7,574 nt of DNA from Bacillota bacterium (lineage in GTDB: Bacteria; Bacillota; Clostridia; Peptostreptococcales; Anaerovoracaceae). Positions 1 through 6,902 of this stretch are shown piece after piece. How positions within the stretch are numbered: position 1 is the stretch's first letter; each line of letters begins with the position of its first letter. The translations under genes and the position numbers were made by a program. The notes under the pieces were generated by a model. The model saw nothing but the letters and a program-made list of their open reading frames with translations. It was not told the origin of the DNA and did not search any database. The stretch covers positions 1 to 7,574 of the forward strand of contig JAEDMR010000094.1 in assembly GCA_016302925.1 (NCBI GenBank). Direction: 5' to 3'.

Positions 1-28
1 TCTTAAGTTCTGGATCAACGTGTATCAT
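1..28 (-). CDS. Start of an unidentified gene (nine codons visible)
   Basis: An ATG at 28-26 opens a frame reading MIHVDPELK that runs off the window edge. It is supported by a consensus AGGAGG ribosome binding site at 37-42, 8 nt upstream of the ATG, and by a strong sigma-A-like promoter at 58-86. Nine residues are too few to assign a family, so no function is proposed. It lies downstream of the ureohydrolase gene in the same orientation, but its own promoter suggests separate transcription. Confidence 0.7.
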
Positions 29-36
29 TTTAGGAT

Positions 37-42
37 CCTCCT
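37..42 (-). promoter_or_regulatory. Ribosome binding site of the unidentified gene
   Basis: The minus strand reads AGGAGG here, 8 nt before the ATG at 28-26. This perfect Shine-Dalgarno core is the main evidence that a gene really starts at the left window edge. Confidence 0.75.
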
Positions 43-57
43 TTGTAATGTAAGATT

Positions 58-86
58 ATTATACAAAAGCGACACCTTTATTACAA
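58..86 (-). promoter_or_regulatory. Sigma-A-type promoter for the unidentified gene
   Basis: On the minus strand a -35 box TTGTAA (81-86) is separated by exactly 17 nt from a perfect -10 box TATAAT (58-63). This would start transcription near position 51, giving a leader of about 20 nt before the ATG. A second possible -10, TATACT at 91-96 preceded by an extended TG (98-99), lies upstream but has no convincing -35. The spacing and placement support a real promoter; activity is inferred. Confidence 0.7.
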
Positions 87-158
87 CTTTAGTATACCAC
101 CTCATTTTAGCAGTTTTGGAAAACCGCCAGAAGAAAAAGGCTGGGACAATGCGAATCG

Positions 159-184
159 AAAAAGGGGCCGGGCGATACCGCCCG
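159..184 (-). terminator. Possible weak intrinsic terminator after the ureohydrolase gene
   Basis: The minus strand forms a 6-bp GC-only hairpin: arm CGGGCG (184-179), loop GTAT, arm CGCCCG (174-169). It is followed by GCCCC and then a run of five T (163-159). It sits about 32 nt beyond the TAG stop at 216-218. The 5-nt interruption between stem and T run makes it weaker than a textbook terminator. The fresh promoter at 58-86 fits transcription ending here. Confidence 0.45.
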
Positions 185-215
185 AATTTCTCATACTGCC
201 ACTGCCAGAATTTCG

Positions 216-1145
216 CTATTTCCGCACCAGTTTGCCCAGCTGGTCTGCCCAGTAGCCCCAGCCTTCGGTGATGATCTTTCTGCCGGCATACATGGCTGCC
301 AGAGAAGGGTCCAGAGCCGGTGCGATTTCCACCACGTCGAAGGCCATAATGTTCAGACCGGTGAACAGCTTTTCCAGCAGGGTCAGCGCCATTCTCGGTG
401 TCAGGCCGCCGAACTGCGGTGTGCCGGTGCCTGCCGCGAAGCCCGGATCCAGTGCGTCAATGTCGAAGGTGATGTAAACCTTCTTGAATTTCTTCATTTT
501 TTCCACGCAGTCTGCTGCAACGGCTTCAATCCCTTCATGATAGCAGTCATAGGCCGTCTTCACCTGAATGTTATTTTCTTTATGGAACTGGAATTCATCC
601 GGTTCGATGGAGCGGATTCCGATGAAATACAGATTCTCCAGGGATTTCACATTCTTCAGCTCCAAGGCACGGCGCTCCGTACTGCCGTGAGACAGCGGAT
701 CACCTTCCAATGCATCGCAGAGGTCCATGTGAGCATCGATGTGAATAATTCCAAATTCCTCATCCAGTGCTTTATCGATACCTCGTTCCACAGGAATGGT
801 CACGGAATGGTCACCGCCAACCATGGTAAACCGCACATTCTTCTTCACCAGTTCTGCCACATAGTCTTCTACTTCACGGAAAATCTCGTCTCTTTCCCCT
901 TCGAAATCCCCTCCGTCAACCACGTTCAGGGTATCGAAATAGTCCAGCCGTTCTGTACACGGCGTGGAGCAAAGTGTGTTCGCCCGGAGGGTTTTCGGTG
1001 CTTCTGCCGCACCGCCCCGGTAGCTGACTCCACCGTCAAACGGAATACCGAAGATCACCACATCGGCTTCCTCTTCCTTCATCTGCGGCCGGTTCAGACC
1101 GCACCAGGTGTCCTTATTCTTTACAAATTCGTCTTTTACTAACAT
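216..1145 (-). CDS. speB: Agmatinase-family ureohydrolase
   Basis: This 309-residue protein belongs to the arginase/agmatinase/formimidoylglutamase superfamily, cytosolic binuclear manganese enzymes that release urea or a related product from guanidino compounds. All six expected metal ligands are visible: H113 in GGDHS (110-114), D137, H139 and D141 in DAHMD, and D228 and D230 in FDIDALDP. SHGS (152-155), GTGTP (239-243) and E273 in FDVVE complete the active site. The likely substrate is agmatine, giving putrescine and urea, but guanidinobutyrate or formimidoylglutamate cannot be excluded. The usual Pro before GTGTP is Ala238, and the tail after FDVVE looks compact. The frame stays open upstream to 1268, but the start at 1145 is chosen because AGGAGG at 1154-1159 lies 8 nt before it. 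The gene follows the pst-pho operon but has its own predicted promoter. Confidence 0.85.
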   Translation of the reverse strand: MLVKDEFVKNKDTWCGLNRPQMKEEEADVVIFGIPFDGGVSYRGGAAEAPKTLRANTLCSTPCTERLDYFDTLNVVDGGDFEGERDEIFREVEDYVAELVKKNVRFTMVGGDHSVTIPVERGIDKALDEEFGIIHIDAHMDLCDALEGDPLSHGSTERRALELKNVKSLENLYFIGIRSIEPDEFQFHKENNIQVKTAYDCYHEGIEAVAADCVEKMKKFKKVYITFDIDALDPGFAAGTGTPQFGGLTPRMALTLLEKLFTGLNIMAFDVVEIAPALDPSLAAMYAGRKIITEGWGYWADQLGKLVRK

Positions 1146-1153
1146 ACCTTCTT

Positions 1154-1159
1154 CCTCCT
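1154..1159 (-). promoter_or_regulatory. Ribosome binding site that sets the speB start
   Basis: AGGAGG on the minus strand, 8 nt before the ATG at 1145-1143. It fixes the start of the ureohydrolase and excludes the 41-codon upstream extension, whose ATG at 1268 lies in the loop of the phoR terminator hairpin and upstream of the predicted promoter. Confidence 0.8.
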
Positions 1160-1182
1160 GCCCGGATAAATTATCTACTGCT

Positions 1183-1211
1183 ATTGTGCCATAAATCTGG
1201 TTTCCTTTCAA
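1183..1211 (-). promoter_or_regulatory. Predicted promoter of the ureohydrolase gene
   Basis: The minus strand shows a -35 box TTGAAA (1206-1211), a 17-nt spacer and a -10 box CACAAT (1183-1188). The -10 matches four of six consensus bases and is preceded by an extended TG (1190-1191). Transcription would start near 1176, about 30 nt before the ATG. A small hairpin (GCAG, loop, CTGC; 1215-1225) adjoins the -35 box, but its role is unknown. Placement just after the phoR terminator supports the call. Confidence 0.55.
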
Positions 1212-1242
1212 TGTGCAGATGCTGCCCTCCAGTCGATATTTC

Positions 1243-1295
1243 GACAAAAATAGAGAAAAAGTAGACATATTGTCTACTTTTTCTCTGTTTTTGTC
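1243..1295 (-). terminator. Long inverted-repeat terminator after phoR
   Basis: A perfect 16-bp inverted repeat, AGAGAAAAAGTAGACA at 1252-1267 and its complement at 1271-1286, has a 3-nt loop (1268-1270). After one mismatch (1251 against 1287) pairing continues for eight more base pairs (1243-1250 with 1288-1295), making a 25-bp stem. Read on the minus strand, the core hairpin is followed by A and then five T (1250-1246), as in an intrinsic terminator. It begins 2 nt after the phoR TAA (1300-1298). The near-symmetry puts a T run after the hairpin on the plus strand too, so it could act in both directions. Confidence 0.8.
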
Positions 1296-1297
1296 TA

Positions 1298-3028
1298 TTA
1301 TTTATTGCAATCTTCGTTACTCTGTTTCTCAAACCGCACGGTCACTGTGGTGCCTACGCCTTCGTTGCTTTCCAGCGAGATGGTGCCGCCATGGAAAGCT
1401 ACGCCGTGTTTCACGATGGAAAGGCCCAGACCAGTGCCCGGAACCTGCCGGTTATGGCTCTTATCCACCCGGTAGAACCGCTCGAATACCCGGTCCAGAT
1501 CTTCCTTCGGTATGCCGATGCCGGTATCTGCCACCCGCAGAACGCAGGCCCCCCGCTCCGTATCCACGGTGACGGTCACCTTGCCGCCGGGACGATTGTA
1601 TTTCACACCGTTCTCGCACAGGTTATATACGATCTCATCCAGAATGTAATCCACACCGCTGATCATGGTGCTTCCCCCCAGAAGCTCCAGCGTCACATCG
1701 GCCTGCCGTGCTTTGGAGCGGAGACGGTCCAGCACATCCCGTGCAATCAGATACAGATCCACATCTTCTTTCTCTTTTTTGATGTAATTCTCATCCAGAC
1801 GGGACAGCTGAATGATATCGTCAATCAGCGATATGAGCCTTGAAGACTCTTCTTTTATGGTTTCGGCAAACTGATTTACGTCTTCCGGCTTCACCAGACC
1901 GCTAGCAAGCATGTCGGACACACCATAGATGGAAGTCAGCGGTGTCTTCAGTTCATGGGATACGTTGGAGGTGAATTCCCGCCGAAGCTGTTCGCCCAGT
2001 TCCCGTTCTGTCACATTCATCAGAATCAGAATCGCACCAGTGACCTTCCCGTCACTAAACGCCGGACTGGCAAGGATCTCATAGGTCTCCCCGCCGATGA
2101 CCATCTGCTGCTTGCTGCTCTCACCGGCCAGAGATTCCTCCACGGCACGCCGGAACGGCTCGCTCCGGTTGAGGGAAAGCACATTGCCTGCCGACACTTT
2201 TGATACTGCTGATGCTGCCTGTGCTTTCACCGCACCGTTTTCTGCCTGTGCACCCAGAATCCGCAGTGCGCTCCGGTTCCAGGTCAGCACCTCCAGATTG
2301 CTGTCGATGATCAGCAGGCCCTCTCGCATGTTCTGGGTGATGATGTTGAATTCTTCCTGACGGCTCCGCAGATTTTCCATCTGGCGATAAATCTTCAGAT
2401 TCTGCTGCCGGATCCGATGGAGCAGCGGTGCCATCTCCTCGTAGTTTTCCGGAATGTCCGGATCGTTCAGGTCAATATCGTTAATCGGCTTTACGATATG
2501 TTTGGTAATATTATGGGAAATGATGGCCGAAAGGGCGATCAGAATGGCTGCAATGACCACCACCATCCCGAAGGTGTCAAGGATCAGACCCAACTGGGAA
2601 TAGTGGCTCGTGGAAACTCGCAGCACGCCTCCATCCGCCAGCTTCATGGCATAATACCGTGTCTCGCTGGCCATGGTTGCCGATTCACGCACCGCATGGC
2701 CTTCGCCGGAAATCAGCGCCTGCTGGATCTCCTCCCGCTCCAGGTGGTTTTCCATAGTTTGTTCATCAGCCTGGCTGTCATACAGAACACTGCCGGTGGC
2801 ATCCACCAGAGTGACCCTGCTCTTCAGACTGCCGATTTTTTCGATGCGCTGCAGGTAATCGGTTCCGTCCTGCTCCATGCCGGTGGCCACCAGGTTCGCC
2901 TCGTTCTCCAGTTCCTTATCAATCTGCGTTCCCAGATAATCATACATGACACCCATGATCAGACCGGTGCAGCACAGCATGATAATCAGTGACACGGCTA
3001 TAATCCCTGTGAAAATCTTTTTCGTCAT
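1298..3028 (-). CDS. phoR: Phosphate-regulon sensor histidine kinase PhoR
   Basis: This 576-residue membrane kinase is the expected partner of PhoB. From the N terminus: a transmembrane helix (about 7-29), an extracytoplasmic sensing domain (about 30-145), a second helix (about 148-170), a linker with a degenerate HAMP-like start (KPIND), and a PAS domain (about 225-340). The kinase core follows: SHELKTP with the phosphorylated H358, the N box NLCENGVKYN (469-478), DTGIGIP (501-507), the F box FERFYR and GTGLGLS (531-537). An Ala-rich stretch (about 260-280) interrupts the PAS region. The frame is open upstream to 3088, but the start at 3028 is chosen because it gives a normal signal-anchor N terminus and has AGGAG at 3040-3044, 11 nt upstream. 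It starts 16 nt after phoB, so the two are cotranscribed. The role in phosphate sensing is inferred from the operon. Confidence 0.92.
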   Translation of the reverse strand: MTKKIFTGIIAVSLIIMLCCTGLIMGVMYDYLGTQIDKELENEANLVATGMEQDGTDYLQRIEKIGSLKSRVTLVDATGSVLYDSQADEQTMENHLEREEIQQALISGEGHAVRESATMASETRYYAMKLADGGVLRVSTSHYSQLGLILDTFGMVVVIAAILIALSAIISHNITKHIVKPINDIDLNDPDIPENYEEMAPLLHRIRQQNLKIYRQMENLRSRQEEFNIITQNMREGLLIIDSNLEVLTWNRSALRILGAQAENGAVKAQAASAVSKVSAGNVLSLNRSEPFRRAVEESLAGESSKQQMVIGGETYEILASPAFSDGKVTGAILILMNVTERELGEQLRREFTSNVSHELKTPLTSIYGVSDMLASGLVKPEDVNQFAETIKEESSRLISLIDDIIQLSRLDENYIKKEKEDVDLYLIARDVLDRLRSKARQADVTLELLGGSTMISGVDYILDEIVYNLCENGVKYNRPGGKVTVTVDTERGACVLRVADTGIGIPKEDLDRVFERFYRVDKSHNRQVPGTGLGLSIVKHGVAFHGGTISLESNEGVGTTVTVRFEKQSNEDCNK

Positions 3029-3044
3029 TTTATGTTTTACTCCT

Positions 3045-3716
3045 CTACTCTGCGCTGATGCGATACCCCACGCCGCGCACCGTCTCAATCAGCTCGCCGC
3101 AGGAACCCAGCTTGGAACGAAGCGTCCGAATATGGACATCCACCGTCCGGTTTTCTCCATCGAACTCATATCCCCAGATTTCCTGCAGGATCTGATCCCG
3201 CGTCAGCACATTCCCCCGGTTCTTAAACAGATAGGAAAGCAGCTCAAACTCCTTCAGGGTCAGTGCCACATCCTCACCCTTCACCCGGACGATATGTTTC
3301 GCCGGGGAAAGAAACAGTCCGCCTGCCTCGTACACTCTGGTATCGGAAACCGGTTCTGCTCGCCGCAGCAGCGCCTTCACCCGGGCGATCAGCTCCATGG
3401 TGCCGAAGGGTTTGGTCACATAATCATCCGCTCCGCCGTCCAGCCCCACCACCTTGTCGTATTCCGTACTTTGGGCAGTCAGCATCATGATCGGCAGATT
3501 CTTCGTAGCAGGGGCCTTCCGAAGTCGGGCCAGAATGGACAGTCCGTCCTCCTCCGGCAGCATGATATCCAGCATCACCAGCTGCGGCTTCTGCTTTTCC
3601 ATGGCCGCCCAGAACTCCCGGGGTGCGGCGAATCCTTCTGCGTCCAGTCCGGAATTATTCAGTGCATAAGTCACGAAATTTCTGATGTTGTTGTCATCCT
3701 CCAGCAAATAAATCAT
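3045..3716 (-). CDS. phoB: Phosphate-regulon response regulator PhoB (PhoP in Bacillus naming)
   Basis: This is a 223-residue OmpR/PhoB-type response regulator. The receiver domain (about 1-118) has the acidic pocket E6-D7, the phosphoacceptor D50 in MLDIMLP, T80 and K102 in TKPF. The C-terminal winged-helix DNA-binding domain (about 125-223) shows LTLKEFELL, the recognition-helix region RTVDVHIRTLRSKL and the final VRGVGYR wing. All signalling residues are present. The frame is open upstream to 3836, but that extension overlaps phoU and looks non-coding. The ATG at 3716 has GAGGA at 3722-3726 and gives a standard receiver N terminus. It lies 22 nt after phoU and 16 nt before phoR. It probably binds Pho boxes in front of pstS, outside this window, and activates its own operon when phosphate is scarce. 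Confidence 0.95.
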   Translation of the reverse strand: MIYLLEDDNNIRNFVTYALNNSGLDAEGFAAPREFWAAMEKQKPQLVMLDIMLPEEDGLSILARLRKAPATKNLPIMMLTAQSTEYDKVVGLDGGADDYVTKPFGTMELIARVKALLRRAEPVSDTRVYEAGGLFLSPAKHIVRVKGEDVALTLKEFELLSYLFKNRGNVLTRDQILQEIWGYEFDGENRTVDVHIRTLRSKLGSCGELIETVRGVGYRISAE

Positions 3717-3738
3717 AGTTTTCCTCTTTCTGTCTGTC

Positions 3739-4407
3739 TTAGTTAGTCTCCTCCGGATGAGCCCCGGTGATGCTGTACACCACCCACTCGGCGATGTTAG
3801 TCGCATGATCGCCGATGCGTTCGATGTATTTGGCAATCATCAAAAGGTCCAGATAAAACTGTCCGTTCCGCACCGGATCGTCAGTTTGACCGGCCTGGGC
3901 GATTTCGGCAATCAAGTCACTCTTTACCTTCTCAAAATAATCATCCACCACGTCATCATCCAGAATTACTTTTTTCGCTAGCTCCAGATCCTTATTGACG
4001 AAGGAGTTGATGCTTGCCGTCACCATACCGGCGGCAAAGTCAGACATCTCCCGCAGATGATCCGGGCCGGGGATCCGGTGGTCTTCCATATATTTTACAA
4101 TTTCCGCAATGTCCGCCGCCTGATCTCCGATTCGTTCCATATCGGAAATCATCTTCAGCGCAGAAGAGATAATGCGAAGATCTCTGGCCACCGGCTGCTG
4201 CTGCAGCAGGAGCTTCATGCAGAGATTTTCGATATCCTTTTCCTTCTGATCGATCTGGGCTTCCGCTTCCTCTGCCCGGGTGATCATGCCCTCTTCCCGC
4301 TGAAACAGCGCACGGGTCGCATAAACAAGGGCCTCTTCACAAAGCGCGCCCATGGTTACAAGCTCCACATTCAGCAGCGCCAGCTGCTGGTCGAAACGGT
4401 TTCTCAT
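3739..4407 (-). CDS. phoU: Phosphate signalling protein PhoU
   Basis: This 222-residue all-helical protein has the family's internal duplication. Each of its two three-helix bundles carries the metal-binding signature ERIGD, at residues 91-95 (MERIGDQAADIAE) and 196-200 (IERIGDHATNIAE). PhoU is a peripheral cytoplasmic protein that couples the Pst transporter to PhoR and restrains the phosphate response when phosphate is plentiful. The start at 4407 lies 1 nt after the pstB stop and has GGGAGG at 4418-4423, inside the end of pstB, which suggests translational coupling. An in-frame extension up to 4482 overlaps pstB and is rejected. Length and motifs are typical of the family. Confidence 0.95.
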   Translation of the reverse strand: MRNRFDQQLALLNVELVTMGALCEEALVYATRALFQREEGMITRAEEAEAQIDQKEKDIENLCMKLLLQQQPVARDLRIISSALKMISDMERIGDQAADIAEIVKYMEDHRIPGPDHLREMSDFAAGMVTASINSFVNKDLELAKKVILDDDVVDDYFEKVKSDLIAEIAQAGQTDDPVRNGQFYLDLLMIAKYIERIGDHATNIAEWVVYSITGAHPEETN

Positions 4408-4408
4408 A

Positions 4409-5158
4409 TCAGCCGAACCTCCCTGTAAGGTAATCTTCTGTTCTCTTATCCTTCGGCATGGAGAACAGTCTCTCTGTATCATCGAATTCCACGATCTCCC
4501 CCAGAAGGAAGAATGCCGTCTTATCCGACACCCGGGTGGCCTGCTGCATGTTATGGGTTACCATAACTATAGTATACTTGTCTTTCAGCTCCACTGCAAG
4601 GTCTTCTATCTTGGAAGTGGAAATCGGATCCAGCGCCGAAGTCGCTTCGTCCATCAGCAGAACCTCCGGCTCCACGGCAAGAGCCCGGGCGATACACAGC
4701 CTCTGCTGCTGTCCGCCGGACAGTCCCAGGGCACTACTCTTCAGACGGTCCTTCACTTCATCCCAGATAGCTGCGTCTTTCAGGGACCGCTCCACAATCT
4801 CATCCAGTGCTACCCGGCTCCGGACGCCATGGGTCCTCGGGCCGTAGGCCACGTTATCGTAGATGCTCATAGGAAACGGATTCGGCTTCTGAAATACCAT
4901 GCCAACCCGTTTTCTCAGCTCATTGACATCCATATTTCCGTAGATATCTTCGCCGTCCAGCAGGAAGCTGCCGGTTATTTTGCAGCCCTCCACCAGATCA
5001 TTCATTCTGTTGAGCGATTTCAAAAGTGTGGACTTGCCGCAGCCGGAAGGACCGATGAAGGCCGTGATCTGATTTTCAGGGATATCCAGACTGATATTCT
5101 TCAGTGCATGGAAATCGCCGTAGTACAGGTCCACATTGCTCAGTACCATTTTATCCAT
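4409..5158 (-). CDS. pstB: Phosphate ABC transporter ATPase PstB
   Basis: This 249-residue ATP-binding subunit drives phosphate import (ABC transporter class EC 7.3.2.1). All nucleotide-binding elements are present: Walker A GPSGCGKST (36-44), Q-loop Q90, signature LSGGQ (146-150), Walker B LLMDE (167-171) and H-loop H202. The stretch DEATSALDPISTSKIE and the Q-loop context FQKPNPFPMSIYDN are characteristic of PstB among ABC ATPases. The start at 5158 has AGGAGG at 5168-5173 with a 9-nt spacer; a second ATG three codons in is a weaker alternative. The gene lies 22 nt after pstA and its TGA is 1 nt before the phoU start. It acts as a dimer on the inner face of the PstC-PstA channel. Confidence 0.97.
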   Translation of the reverse strand: MDKMVLSNVDLYYGDFHALKNISLDIPENQITAFIGPSGCGKSTLLKSLNRMNDLVEGCKITGSFLLDGEDIYGNMDVNELRKRVGMVFQKPNPFPMSIYDNVAYGPRTHGVRSRVALDEIVERSLKDAAIWDEVKDRLKSSALGLSGGQQQRLCIARALAVEPEVLLMDEATSALDPISTSKIEDLAVELKDKYTIVMVTHNMQQATRVSDKTAFFLLGEIVEFDDTERLFSMPKDKRTEDYLTGRFG

Positions 5159-5180
5159 ATATATTATCCTCCTGATTTTC

Positions 5181-6023
5181 CTACTTCTTCGTCAGTTTTC
5201 TGGCCAGGGCTGCTGACAATGCGTTAATCAGAATCACCACTACCAGAAGTACCACTGCCACTGCATATGCCTGATCCACATACAGACCCTCTGTCATGAG
5301 TGCGTACATGTGTACAGACAGGGTGCTGACCGAAGAAAACACGCTGTCCGGTACCACCGGATTGGTGCCTGCCGTAAAGATCAGCGCCGCCGATTCTCCT
5401 ACAATACGACCGATGGCCAGAATAACGCCGGACAGAATGCCGGGCATGGCAGACGGCACAATGATGTGGAATACCGTGCGAAGCCGTCCTGCTCCCAGTC
5501 CGAAGCTGCCTTCCCGGAAGGAATCCGGTACCGCCATGAGAGCTTCCTCCGTGGTACGCATGATCAGAGGCAGAATCATGATGGACAGGGTAATGGCGCC
5601 TGACAGCAGCGTGTAGCTCCATCCCAGGGTGATGACGAATACGATAAAGCCGAACAGACCGTACACGATGGACGGAATACCGGACAGCGTTTCGGCCGTC
5701 ACGCGGATCAGCTTCACCAGCTTATTTCCTTTTTTCGAATATTCCACCAGATAAATGGCCGCAAACACGCCGATGGGCACTGCCATCAGCAGAGATAGTA
5801 CCGTCATCAGAACCGTATTGATAATGGCCGGTGTCATAGACATGTTCTTGCTGGTGAATTTCCAGTCGAAAATGCCGGGCAGCGTCAGACTGGGCACTCC
5901 TTTATACAGAATATATCCGATCAGAAAGACCAGAACGGTAACGGTGATGACAGCACTGACGTATACCAGCATACGGAGAAAAAATGAAAAAGGATGTTTT
6001 TTCAGATATTGCACAAGATTCAT
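5181..6023 (-). CDS. pstA: Phosphate ABC transporter permease PstA
   Basis: This 280-residue inner-membrane permease pairs with PstC to form the phosphate channel. It has about six hydrophobic segments, the first near residues 18-40. The coupling loop that contacts PstB is visible at about 171-196 (EGSFGLGAGRLRTVFHIIVP), and the permease motifs SGIPSIVYGLFG (114-125) and GESAAL (209-214) are typical of PstA/PstC. The final LARKLTKK is a positive cytoplasmic tail. The ATG at 6023 overlaps the pstC TGA in an ATGA arrangement, with AGGAGG (6032-6037) 8 nt upstream inside the pstC coding sequence, so translation is probably coupled. It is called PstA rather than PstC by gene order and by the GESAAL motif. 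Confidence 0.95.
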   Translation of the reverse strand: MNLVQYLKKHPFSFFLRMLVYVSAVITVTVLVFLIGYILYKGVPSLTLPGIFDWKFTSKNMSMTPAIINTVLMTVLSLLMAVPIGVFAAIYLVEYSKKGNKLVKLIRVTAETLSGIPSIVYGLFGFIVFVITLGWSYTLLSGAITLSIMILPLIMRTTEEALMAVPDSFREGSFGLGAGRLRTVFHIIVPSAMPGILSGVILAIGRIVGESAALIFTAGTNPVVPDSVFSSVSTLSVHMYALMTEGLYVDQAYAVAVVLLVVVILINALSAALARKLTKK

Positions 6024-6871
6024 CCGTCATTCCTCCTTTTCAAAAGAGAAAATGATACATTTATGATAAGTATGAAAACAAACAATACAACCGCGGTCGC
6101 GATCAGCGCTTCTCTGTGAAGACCTGTCGCATAACCCATTTCCATAACGATATTGGCCGTCAGTGTCCGCACGCCGGAAGTGAGGGACGACGGAATCACC
6201 GGCTGGTTTCCGGCGATCATGATGACGGCCATGGTTTCCCCGATGGCTCTGCCGATTCCCAGGATGACACCCGCCATAATGCCAGACTTGGCTGCCGGCA
6301 GCACTGCGAAAAATACACTTCTCTCATGGGTTGCCCCCAGTGCCAGAGAGCCTTCATAATAGCTTTCCGGTACAGCCCGCAGAGATGACTCCGACACGCT
6401 GATGATGGTGGGCAGAATCATGATGCCCAGCATGATGGATGCCGTCAGCACCCCTTTCCCGCTGGTCCCCGTGAGAACCTGCATCACAGGCACGATGACC
6501 ACAAGGCCGAAAAAGCCGTATACGATGGACGGAATCCCCGCCAGCAGATCGATGGCGGGCTTCAGAAACCGGTACAGCTTCGCGGGACAGAATTTTGCCA
6601 TAAAAATCGCACAAAGCAGTCCTATTGGCACGCCAATCAGAATCGCGCCGGCCGTCACATAAATGCTGCCGATGATCATCGGCAAAATGCCAAACAAACC
6701 CTCCAGTGGTTTCCAGAGGGTTCCTCCCAGAAAGTTTCCGGGGCCTATCTCGGCAATTGCCGGCAGGCCCTCGGAGAAAAGGAAGTAGCATATTACAGCG
6801 ACAGCCAGTACGGAAATGCAGGCGGAAAGCAGGAACACGATTTTCATAATCAGTTCGATAATCTTTCTCAT
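6020..6871 (-). CDS. pstC: Phosphate ABC transporter permease PstC
   Basis: This 283-residue permease is the partner of PstA. It has a hydrophobic N-terminal helix (about 9-32), further membrane segments near 62-90, 110-132, 143-160, 198-220 and 254-276, and a short cytoplasmic tail. The ATPase-coupling loop is at about 173-198 (EGSLALGATHERSVFFAVLP), with LAGIPSIVYGFFGL (110-123) and GETMAV (211-216) as family motifs. The ATG at 6871 is preceded by a purine-rich AAAGGAAAGGG site, a weaker ribosome binding site than those of its neighbours. It begins 31 nt after the pstS stop, with no hairpin in between, so it should be cotranscribed with pstS. Its last codons encode the ribosome binding site of pstA. 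Confidence 0.95.
   Translation of the reverse strand: MRKIIELIMKIVFLLSACISVLAVAVICYFLFSEGLPAIAEIGPGNFLGGTLWKPLEGLFGILPMIIGSIYVTAGAILIGVPIGLLCAIFMAKFCPAKLYRFLKPAIDLLAGIPSIVYGFFGLVVIVPVMQVLTGTSGKGVLTASIMLGIMILPTIISVSESSLRAVPESYYEGSLALGATHERSVFFAVLPAAKSGIMAGVILGIGRAIGETMAVIMIAGNQPVIPSSLTSGVRTLTANIVMEMGYATGLHREALIATAVVLFVFILIINVSFSLLKRRNDG
6032..6037 (-). promoter_or_regulatory. pstA ribosome binding site embedded in the end of pstC
   Basis: AGGAGG lies within the last codons of pstC (encoding the RR of KRRNDG), 8 nt before the pstA ATG at 6023. With the 4-nt ATGA overlap this favours coupled synthesis of the two permeases, which would help keep them in equal amounts. Confidence 0.75.
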
Positions 6872-6902
6872 AACCCTTTCCTTTCCGGTTATTCCATACA
6901 GT

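Noticed and set aside
1215..1225. GCAG-ATG-CTGC hairpin beside the speB -35 box as an operator.
   Set aside because: Four base pairs can occur by chance and no matching second site or known operator pattern was seen.
1146..1268. A 41-codon N-terminal extension of the ureohydrolase starting at an ATG at 1268.
   Set aside because: The extension crosses the phoR terminator hairpin and the predicted speB promoter. No ribosome binding site supports it, and the downstream ATG at 1145 has a perfect one. The extra residues do not resemble the family.
2946..3746. A plus-strand open frame of 266 codons.
   Set aside because: It is antisense to phoB and the start of phoR, both clearly real. No ribosome binding site or family resemblance was seen.
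4352..5227. A plus-strand open frame of 291 codons.
   Set aside because: It lies opposite pstB, whose motifs are complete. The plus-strand translation has no recognisable domain and looks like a shadow frame.
6872..6902. A processing or attenuation hairpin between pstS and pstC, as found in some binding-protein operons.
   Set aside because: Only a 4-bp AACC/GGTT pairing is visible, too weak to support a structure.
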